From contig NZ_BOOK01000073.1 in assembly GCF_016863195.1 (NCBI RefSeq), positions 1 through 36,450 of the forward strand: a DNA stretch of 36,450 nucleotides. Reading direction: 5' to 3'. This DNA is from Paraplanobispora takensis. Its GTDB lineage: Bacteria; Actinomycetota; Actinomycetes; Streptosporangiales; Streptosporangiaceae. This document shows, one piece after another, positions 1 through 5,961 of this stretch; positions within the stretch are counted from its first letter, which is position 1; each line of letters opens with the position of its first letter. The position numbers and the translations under genes were made by a program. The notes beneath the pieces were generated by a model, which ran no database searches, had not been told where the DNA came from, and worked only from the letters and a program-made list of their open reading frames with translations.

Positions 1-110
1 AATACGCGTTCGGGCGTTCGAGGACAGTCCCCTCCGGAGCGCCACAAGTGGGAACACCACAAACCTGACGCCAATTAATAGGGTCAATCACACTTACGGC
101 TGGAGCTCCT

Positions 111-128
111 ACCTACGTTAACGTAGGT
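111..128. promoter_or_regulatory. 18-bp palindromic operator candidate upstream of desaturase
   Basis: ACCTACGTTAACGTAGGT is a perfect 18-bp palindrome ending 30 bases before the desaturase start. A -10-like TAGGTT (124-129) overlaps its right half, which is the geometry expected of a repressor site. TetR-family regulators commonly bind palindromes of this size at fatty-acid genes, but no such regulator gene is visible in the window, so the binding protein is unknown. Confidence 0.5.
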
Positions 129-158
129 TACGGTTGCGTAGTCTGCGAGGGAGAACCT

Positions 159-1091
159 ATGCGCGAGTTCAGTCAGACCGAGTTGCTGCACGAGCTTGAG
201 CCCGTCGTGGCCGGCGAGCTGGACCGACACCTCAAAGTCGCCAAGGAGTGGTTCCCGCACGAGTACATCCCGTGGTCGCAGGGGCGGGACTACGACGGCA
301 TATTCGGCGGCGAGGCCTGGTCCGAGACCGACTCGGCGATCCCCGAGGAGGCGCGGATCTCCCTCATCGTCAACCTCCTGACCGAGGACAACCTGCCGAG
401 CTACCACCACGAGATCGCCACCACCTTCGGCCGCGACGCGGCGTGGGGCACGTGGGTCCACCGCTGGACGGCCGAGGAGGGCCGGCACGGCACCGCCATC
501 CGCGACTATCTGACGGTCACCCGGGCGGTCGACCCGGTCGCGCTGGAGCGGGCCCGGATGAACCACATGGGCGAGGGTTTCTCCAACTCCTACGAGGGGG
601 TGCTGCACTCGCTGGCCTACGTCTCCTTCCAGGAACTGGCCACCCGCATCTCCCACCGCAACACCGGCAGGGCCTCCGGCGACCCGAACTGCGAGCGCCT
701 GCTCGCCAAGATCGCGGCCGACGAGAACCTGCACATGCTCTTCTACCGCAACCTGCTCAACGCGGCCTTCGAGCTCACCCCGAGCCAGACCATGCGGGCC
801 GTGACCGACGTGGTCACCACCTTCCAGATGCCCGGCACCGGCATCGAGGGCTTCACCCGCAAGGCCCTGGTCATCGCCAACGCCGGGATCTACGACCTGC
901 GCCTGCACCTCGACGACGTGCTCATGCCGGTGCTGCGCCAGTGGGCCGTCTTCGACCTGAAGGACCTCGACGCCGACGGCGAGAAGGCCCGCGAGGAGCT
1001 GGCCGAGTTCCTGGCCCGCACCGAGGCCACCGCCTCCCGGTTCGTCGAGCGCCGCGAGGCCCGCCGCGCCGCCCAGGCCGCCCGCGCCTGA
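159..1091 (+). CDS. acyl-[acyl-carrier-protein] desaturase (ferritin-like di-iron)
   Basis: This 310-residue soluble enzyme is predicted to put a cis double bond into acyl chains carried on ACP, using O2 and electrons from ferredoxin. The di-iron ligands of the stearoyl-ACP desaturase/DesA family are visible. They are Glu76 in LTEDNLPSYHH, the EEGRH motif at 106-110, a Glu in SFQEL near 159, and the DENLH motif at 188-192. There are no membrane segments, which separates it from membrane-bound desaturases. The ATG follows a GAGGGAG ribosome site with a short spacer. It stands alone: the next gene runs the other way. The ferredoxin-type reductase at 3240-4478 could supply electrons, but that is inference. 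Chain length and double-bond position cannot be read from the sequence. Confidence 0.93.
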   Translation: MREFSQTELLHELEPVVAGELDRHLKVAKEWFPHEYIPWSQGRDYDGIFGGEAWSETDSAIPEEARISLIVNLLTEDNLPSYHHEIATTFGRDAAWGTWVHRWTAEEGRHGTAIRDYLTVTRAVDPVALERARMNHMGEGFSNSYEGVLHSLAYVSFQELATRISHRNTGRASGDPNCERLLAKIAADENLHMLFYRNLLNAAFELTPSQTMRAVTDVVTTFQMPGTGIEGFTRKALVIANAGIYDLRLHLDDVLMPVLRQWAVFDLKDLDADGEKAREELAEFLARTEATASRFVERREARRAAQAARA

Positions 1092-1140
1092 CCCTCCCGC
1101 GTCCGGGCCCGCCGCCCGGACGCGAGGTGATCGGCCGGGC

Positions 1141-2364
1141 TCAGGCCGCCGACGCCGTGACCGGCTCGCGGTCGCGGGAGACGTCCTTCGCGGGGCGCAG
1201 GCTGCGCAGGAAGGACAGCACCAGCAGCGCGGCCAGGCCGGTGGTCACCGGCGGGACGAGGAAGGCGAAGGTGGAGCCGAAGCGGTCCACGAGCTGGCCG
1301 GCGACCGCCGCGCCGGTGGCGATGCCCAGGCCGATCGCGCCGTTCAGCAGGGTGAACGCCTCAGTCCTGACCTCTGCCGCGACGAGCCGCTCGACGAGGG
1401 TGTAGCCGGTGATCACCGCCGGGGCGATCACGAACCCGGCCATGGCGGCGGCGCCGTACAGCAGGGGGATCGACCCGGCGAAGCTCAGGGCGACCGTCGC
1501 CGCGGACAGCAGCGCGACGGCGCCCGCCAGCCGGTTGGCCACGCCCGTCCGCCAGCGCACGACGCCGTAGAGGATGCCGCCGACGAAGCTGGCACCGGAG
1601 AACGCGGCGTAGACCGGCCCGGCCGCGCCGGCCTGGCCGAGGGCGGCGGTGGTCGAGGTGATGCCGACCTGGAGGCTGCCGAAGACCGTGCCGAGCGCGA
1701 CGAAGGCGGCCGCGAGCACGGCCACGCCGCGCAACCGCAGCACGCCGCCCTGGGACCGGACCAGGACCGGCATCGGCTCGGGGGCGCCCTCGCGGACCGC
1801 CGCGAACATCAGCGTTCCGGCCACGACCATGACCAGTGCCGCCGACAGGGCCCAGACCGGCGAGAAGCCGGTCGAGACCGCCACCAGCAGCACCGGGGCG
1901 AGGGTGAAGGTCAGCTCGTCGGTGATCGACTCCAGGGCGAAGGCCGTTCCCAGCCGTTCCGACCGGCCCAGCAGGTGCGCCCAGCGGGCCCGGACCATCG
2001 ATCCCACCTGCGGCATCGAGCCGCCGGCCAGCGCCGAGACGGCCACCAGCAGGGGGACGGAGGCGTGGGCCGAGGCGAGCGCCAGCAGGGCGCTCAGCGC
2101 GACGGCGTGCACGGCGGCCTGGGGCAGCAGGACCTTAGCCTGTCCGTAACGGTCGGCCAGGCGCCCGGTCTGCGGGCCCACCAGCGCCTGCGTGACGGCC
2201 GCCGCCGCGGAGGCGACGCCCGCGGCGCCGTACGATCCGGTGGACCACTGCACGAGCAGCAGGATGCCGAGCTGCAACATGGCGTACGGCAGGCGGGCCA
2301 GGAAGGCGGGGGCCAGGAAACGCCAGGCTCCGGGAGAGCCGAGCACGGCGAGGTAAGACTTCAT
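1141..2364 (-). CDS. MFS transporter (drug-exporter-like)
   Basis: This 407-residue inner-membrane protein has about 12 hydrophobic segments, typical of the major facilitator superfamily. The loop after TM2 reads TGRLADRYGQAKVLL, a form of the conserved MFS loop motif G-x-x-x-D-R. The second half repeats the pattern with GQLVDRFGST near the C-terminus. The substrate is unknown; efflux is the usual job of this type. I chose the ATG at 2364 because ACGGAG lies six bases upstream. The longer frame to 2421 adds 19 hydrophilic residues and has no ribosome site. It is the last of a run of leftward genes, 169 bases after the lipoprotein-like gene, and probably has its own promoter (see the dyad at 2446-2458). 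Confidence 0.88.
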   Translation of the reverse strand: MKSYLAVLGSPGAWRFLAPAFLARLPYAMLQLGILLLVQWSTGSYGAAGVASAAAAVTQALVGPQTGRLADRYGQAKVLLPQAAVHAVALSALLALASAHASVPLLVAVSALAGGSMPQVGSMVRARWAHLLGRSERLGTAFALESITDELTFTLAPVLLVAVSTGFSPVWALSAALVMVVAGTLMFAAVREGAPEPMPVLVRSQGGVLRLRGVAVLAAAFVALGTVFGSLQVGITSTTAALGQAGAAGPVYAAFSGASFVGGILYGVVRWRTGVANRLAGAVALLSAATVALSFAGSIPLLYGAAAMAGFVIAPAVITGYTLVERLVAAEVRTEAFTLLNGAIGLGIATGAAVAGQLVDRFGSTFAFLVPPVTTGLAALLVLSFLRSLRPAKDVSRDREPVTASAA

Positions 2365-2445
2365 CGGGGTCTCCGTCCGAGTCCAGACGGAGCGCTGCCC
2401 GGTCCGGGAGCGCACCGTCATGGTGGGCTTCGACCGGGGTAGATA

Positions 2446-2458
2446 CCGCTTATAGCGG
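2446..2458 (-). promoter_or_regulatory. dyad over possible -10 of the MFS gene
   Basis: CCGCT-TAT-AGCGG is a short perfect dyad. Read on the minus strand it contains TATAAG, a plausible -10 element about 85 bases upstream of the MFS start. A convincing -35 is not visible. It may be an operator overlapping the promoter. Confidence 0.35.
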
Positions 2459-2533
2459 CCGCCTTGCGGTCATTGCATGCATCCGTTCAGAACGCACCAA
2501 TATGCCATCTTATGCCACCAATCGGACTCGGCC

Positions 2534-3193
2534 TTACTCCTGCCCCTCCCGTGCTCGGCCCGGGGCGGGGGTCATCACCGGTCCGACGGCGCGGAAGACG
2601 ACCGTGAAGGACCCCTGATCGGTGTCGGCCTGGTAGGCGTAGCAGCCCGGAGCACGCACCCGGGTGGCGGAGGGGTGGTCCCGCCAGCCGCCCGGCGCGG
2701 CGTCCCGCTCCGGGTCGAGCACGAGCTCCCGCGCGACGGGATCGTCGAACCCGACCTCGCCCGGGCCGTCGAGCCGCCGGCCGCGCACCAGGACGGGGGT
2801 GGTCACCGCGGGGTCGACCGCCCACATCACCTTCTGCCAACCCCAGTCCCAGTCCCCCCAGCCCTGACCGGACTCGGGGACCGAATACCGCAGAACCCCT
2901 CCCGGATCCAGTCCCACCGGCCCGACCGGCCCCATGCCCCGGACCGGCCCGAACGCCGGATCCGGGCTCCTGCTCTCCGTGGTGACCGGGCACGGCTCCC
3001 CCGGCCGGAGCGGCGCGGTCGCCCAGGGACGGCGCAGCCGCTCCAGGGGATCCGGCGCGGCCGTGGCGCCGGGCGCCGCTCCGGAGGCCCGCGCGGGGCC
3101 GGGCGGGGCGGGATCGGCGGGATCGGCCGCGCAGGCGGACGCCGCGAAGGCCAGTACGGCGACGGCGGAGATCAGTCTCGATGCCACAACCAC
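2534..3193 (-). CDS. hypothetical secreted protein or lipoprotein
   Basis: This 219-residue protein has an N-terminal signal (ISAVAVLAFAASAC) ending in a lipobox-like ASAC at about residues 18-21. It may therefore be lipid-anchored outside the membrane, although the -3 residue (Ala) is not the preferred Leu and Sec cleavage is also possible. A Pro/Ala-rich stretch follows. The mature part has an aromatic patch (QGWGDWDWGWQKVMW, about residues 110-124) and ends with a GCYAYQADTDQGSFTVVF segment that looks like a small beta domain. I do not recognise a catalytic motif. The GTG at 3193 has no clear ribosome site, and a second GTG two codons later is equally possible. It lies 46 bases after the ferredoxin reductase and may be co-transcribed with it. 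Confidence 0.72.
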   Translation of the reverse strand: MVVASRLISAVAVLAFAASACAADPADPAPPGPARASGAAPGATAAPDPLERLRRPWATAPLRPGEPCPVTTESRSPDPAFGPVRGMGPVGPVGLDPGGVLRYSVPESGQGWGDWDWGWQKVMWAVDPAVTTPVLVRGRRLDGPGEVGFDDPVARELVLDPERDAAPGGWRDHPSATRVRAPGCYAYQADTDQGSFTVVFRAVGPVMTPAPGRAREGQE

Positions 3194-3239
3194 CTGTACA
3201 CCCGAGATCGGCGGAAGGTTCCCGCCCCCGCCGGGGCGG

Positions 3240-4478
3240 TCAGGCCTTCGTGAGGTCGGGGAAGGGGACGGAGGGATCGGCCAGGCGGGCGCGGTCGACG
3301 GGGGAACCGTCGCGGATCAGTTCCTGCACGGGGGTGATGCCCTCGTCCCAGCGGTTGACGTGCATGCCGGCCACGACCCGGCCGCCGCAGAGCCAGAAGG
3401 CGTGGAACCCCTGTCCCTCCAGGTCCCCCCGGACGACGACCTCGTCGTAGCCTCCCGGGGCGAACCAGCCGGAGAACTCCATCCCGACGTCGTACTGATC
3501 GGTGAAGAAGTACGGTGCCCGGTCGTAGACGACCTCCCGGCCGAGCATGGACCTGGCCGCCGCCGGTCCGCCGTTGAGCGCGTTGGCCCAGTGCTCCACC
3601 CGGATCCGCTCGCCGTACAACGGGTTGAACGCGTTGGCCACGTCGCCGGCGGCGTAGACGTCGGGATCGTCGGTGCGCAGGGCCTCATCGACCAGGATCC
3701 CGTTGTCCACCGGCAGGCCCGCCCGGCGGGCGAGCTCGTCGTCGGGCCGCACGCCGACGCCGACGATCACCATGTCGGCCCGGATCTCGTCACCGGCGTC
3801 GGTGACCACCGCCTCGACCCGGCCCTCGCCGGCGAAGCCGGTCACTCCCGTGCCGAGCCGCAGATCCGTGCCGTGCCGCCGGTGCACGCCCGCGAAGAAG
3901 GCGCCCATCTCCGGGCCGAGCGCGGCCTCCAGCGGGACGGGCCGCGGCTCGACGACCGTCACCTCGCAGTCGTACTCCCGCGCCGCGGCGGCGGTCTCCA
4001 GCCCGATCCATCCGGCCCCCACCACGACCACCGACCTGTCGCCGCCGCGCAGGGCCTCGCGCAGCCGTTCGGAGTCCCCGACGGTGCGCAGGTAGTGCAC
4101 GCCCTCCAGGTCGGCGCCCGGCACGTCGAGACGGCGCGGGGACGAGCCGGTGGCGATCAGCAGCTTGCCGTAGCCGATCCGCCTGCCGTCCTGGAGCTCG
4201 ACCTCGTGACGGCCCCGGTCGAGGCCGGTGACCGTCTGACCCGGCAGCAGCTCCACGGAGTTGTCGCGGTACCAGCCCTCGTCGTGGACGTGGATCGCGG
4301 CCCTTTCCTCCTTGCCGAGGAGATAGCCCTTCGACAGCGGGGGCCGTTCATAGGGACGTTCGGGCTCGGCGCCGATCAGCGTGACGCCGCCCTCGAACCC
4401 CTCCTCCCGCAGGGTCTGCGCGGCCTTCGCGCCGGCGAGGCCTGCTCCGACGATGACGAACGTCTGCTCGGTGGCCAT
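3240..4478 (-). CDS. FAD/NAD(P)-dependent ferredoxin-type reductase
   Basis: This 412-residue flavoprotein belongs to the family that moves electrons from NAD(P)H to ferredoxin or rubredoxin (CamA/ThcD-like). Domains in order: an FAD-binding Rossmann motif VIVGAGLAGAKAA (about 8-20), the RPPLSKGYL segment typical of this family, an NAD-binding Rossmann motif VVVVGAGWIGLETA (about 149-162), and the second FAD motif DVYAAGDVAN with Asp279. A C-terminal reductase domain follows, with ALNGGPAAARSMLG and a GMHVNRWDEG tail. The ATG at 4478 follows GGGAG by eight bases; the longer frame to 4523 has no such site. It lies 63 bases downstream of the DoxX-like gene, probably in one transcript from the promoter at 5008-5036. 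Its ferredoxin partner is not in the window. Confidence 0.9.
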   Translation of the reverse strand: MATEQTFVIVGAGLAGAKAAQTLREEGFEGGVTLIGAEPERPYERPPLSKGYLLGKEERAAIHVHDEGWYRDNSVELLPGQTVTGLDRGRHEVELQDGRRIGYGKLLIATGSSPRRLDVPGADLEGVHYLRTVGDSERLREALRGGDRSVVVVGAGWIGLETAAAAREYDCEVTVVEPRPVPLEAALGPEMGAFFAGVHRRHGTDLRLGTGVTGFAGEGRVEAVVTDAGDEIRADMVIVGVGVRPDDELARRAGLPVDNGILVDEALRTDDPDVYAAGDVANAFNPLYGERIRVEHWANALNGGPAAARSMLGREVVYDRAPYFFTDQYDVGMEFSGWFAPGGYDEVVVRGDLEGQGFHAFWLCGGRVVAGMHVNRWDEGITPVQELIRDGSPVDRARLADPSVPFPDLTKA

Positions 4479-4541
4479 GGGACCATCTCCCGTCCGATTG
4501 GGATGCCGGTGTCGCCCCCGCATCCCCCAGTATGAAGAGCC

Positions 4542-4967
4542 CTAGCGCCGGGCGGGAGCGTATCGGGAGGCCAGCAGGGCCAGCGCCACCGCGCCGGCGA
4601 GGAGGCCGAAGTCGCGCAGGGCGACGTCGTAGAAGCCGGGCACGGTCAGCAGGTTGACGATGATCCCGGCCAGCCAGGCGGCGACGAGCCAGCCGCCGAA
4701 CCGGGGGATCACCGCGACCGTGATCCCGGCGACGATCTCGATGACGCCGACGGCGTACATGGCCTGCTCGGCGGTGCCGGGGACGACGCCGTCGATCCAG
4801 GGGGCCAGGTACTCCGGCCAGTCGGTGAGCAGGCCGAGGAACTTGTCGAGGCCGAACAGGATCGGCGCCGCGGTGAACACCACGCGCAGCAGCAGGAAGG
4901 CCCGGTAGCCGGGGTCGGACATGGCGGCGCGGTTCGCGGAACCGGTGGCCGAGATATCGGAGCTCAT
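4542..4967 (-). CDS. DoxX-like membrane protein
   Basis: This 141-residue protein has four hydrophobic segments: residues about 22-42, 66-86, 93-112 and 118-136. It matches the size and layout of the DoxX/SURF4-like family, including the LFGLDKF motif after the first segment. DoxX proteins sit in the membrane and are linked to redox and quinone-coupled reactions. A specific reaction cannot be assigned here. The start at 4967 is supported by a near-perfect AAGGAGG 6 bases upstream. The open frame runs on to 5408 but overlaps the divergent regulator and reads low-complexity Arg/Ser-rich sequence, so the longer version is rejected. It is the first gene of the leftward set and is followed by a flavin reductase, which suggests a redox pair. 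Confidence 0.86.
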   Translation of the reverse strand: MSSDISATGSANRAAMSDPGYRAFLLLRVVFTAAPILFGLDKFLGLLTDWPEYLAPWIDGVVPGTAEQAMYAVGVIEIVAGITVAVIPRFGGWLVAAWLAGIIVNLLTVPGFYDVALRDFGLLAGAVALALLASRYAPARR

Positions 4968-5007
4968 GGTGCCCCTCCTTCTAAAAACAGGATTCGCTTC
5001 AGTTAGA

Positions 5008-5036
5008 ACGCTAGACCTCACCCCCGATTTCGTCAA
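5008..5036 (-). promoter_or_regulatory. promoter of the doxX-reductase operon
   Basis: On the minus strand, TTGACG (plus 5036-5031) is followed after exactly 17 bases by TAGCGT (plus 5013-5008). This is a good housekeeping-sigma promoter. Transcription should start near 5001, giving a leader of roughly 35 bases with the ribosome site AAGGAGG in it. Confidence 0.65.
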
Positions 5037-5044
5037 TGAATGTT

Positions 5045-5054
5045 GTCTATAGAC
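5045..5054. promoter_or_regulatory. GTCTATAGAC palindrome between divergent doxX and regulator genes
   Basis: This perfect 10-bp palindrome ends 7 bases before the regulator start codon and contains TATAGA, a -10-like element for the rightward gene. It also lies 9 bases upstream of the -35 of the leftward doxX promoter. Its position suits autoregulation plus control of the divergent operon by the regulator at 5062. That link is inference. Confidence 0.5.
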
Positions 5055-5061
5055 TGGAGAC

Positions 5062-5868
5062 ATGGAGGATCCCGAGCGGCAGGGCACACAGGAACGCGGT
5101 CGACGGGACGCGCGTCCCGGGCTGCAGAGCGCGCAGGAGCAGGGGCGGCGGGACGCCGGCGCCGGACGGCGCAGGGCCGCCGGGATCGCCGCCGTCGCCG
5201 CGCTCGACGAGCCGACGCGGCGGCAGGTGTACGACCTCGTGGCGGCGGGCCCCGAGCCGATGAGCCGCGACGAGGTCGCCGAGGCCCTGGACCTGCCCCG
5301 CACCACCGCGGCCTTCCACCTGGAGCGGCTCGCGGCGTGCGCGCTGCTCGACGTCGTCTTCGAGCGGCGCACCGGCCGCAGCGGGCCCGGCGCCGGCAGA
5401 CCGGCCAAGCTCTACCGGCGGGCGGCGTGCGACGTCGCGGTCTCCGTGCCCGAACGCCACTACGACCTGGCGGGACGGCTGCTGGCCGGAGCCCTGCAGG
5501 AGGCCGAACGCTCGGGCGAGTCGCCCCGTGCCGTCCTGGAGCGGCAGGCCCTCCGGCTGGGCCGGGAGCTCGGCCGGGAGCACGACCGCGCGGCAGGGGA
5601 ACCCGAGCGGGCGGCGGACGCCGCCGACCCGGACGCCGTGCTGGAGGCCCTGCGGGCCCACGGCTACGAGCCCGGCACCGAGGACGGCGAGATCGTGCTG
5701 CGCAACTGCCCCTTCCACCTCCTGGCCAGGGAGCACACGGAGCTGGTGTGCGGGATGAACCTGCACCTGCTCGACGGGCTCCTGCGGGGCCTGGGCGCCG
5801 CCGGCCTGAGCGCGCGCCTGGCCCCCGCCCCGGGCCTGTGCTGCGTGCGCCTGCGCCCCGCCGACTGA
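5062..5868 (+). CDS. winged-helix transcriptional regulator (COG2345-like)
   Basis: This 268-residue regulator has an N-terminal winged helix (about residues 50-115). Its recognition region reads SRDEVAEALDLPRTTAAFHLERL and is followed by a GRPAKLY wing motif. The C-terminal half matches the COG2345/SufR-type sensor layout, with an NCPFHLLAREH segment and four cysteines spaced roughly C-X13-C-X29-CC near residues 218-263. In SufR, cysteines of this region hold an Fe-S cluster. Whether that holds here is inference, since the spacing is not identical. The first 45 residues are Arg/Gly/Gln-rich and probably disordered. The ATG lies directly after a TATAGA element, so the transcript may be almost leaderless. 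It is divergent from the doxX-reductase operon, its likely target. Confidence 0.85.
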   Translation: MEDPERQGTQERGRRDARPGLQSAQEQGRRDAGAGRRRAAGIAAVAALDEPTRRQVYDLVAAGPEPMSRDEVAEALDLPRTTAAFHLERLAACALLDVVFERRTGRSGPGAGRPAKLYRRAACDVAVSVPERHYDLAGRLLAGALQEAERSGESPRAVLERQALRLGRELGREHDRAAGEPERAADAADPDAVLEALRAHGYEPGTEDGEIVLRNCPFHLLAREHTELVCGMNLHLLDGLLRGLGAAGLSARLAPAPGLCCVRLRPAD

Positions 5869-5961
5869 CACGGCCCACCCCGCGACGTCATCCGGGAAGA
5901 GAATCTCATCACTTGTTGATTTAATGCCGGGAGACTTATCGTCGAGTCAAGGAGGCATGCC

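Noticed and set aside
2934-4535. 533-residue plus-strand open frame opposite the ferredoxin-type reductase
   Set aside because: It is the antisense of two leftward genes and has the composition typical of shadow frames.
4968-5408. N-terminal extension of the DoxX-like frame
   Set aside because: Arg/Ser-rich, overlaps the divergent regulator and lies upstream of an ideal ribosome site at the chosen start.
5869-5961. Rifamycin-associated element upstream of the Rph-like gene
   Set aside because: No clear inverted repeat is visible there, and I cannot recall the element well enough to claim a match.
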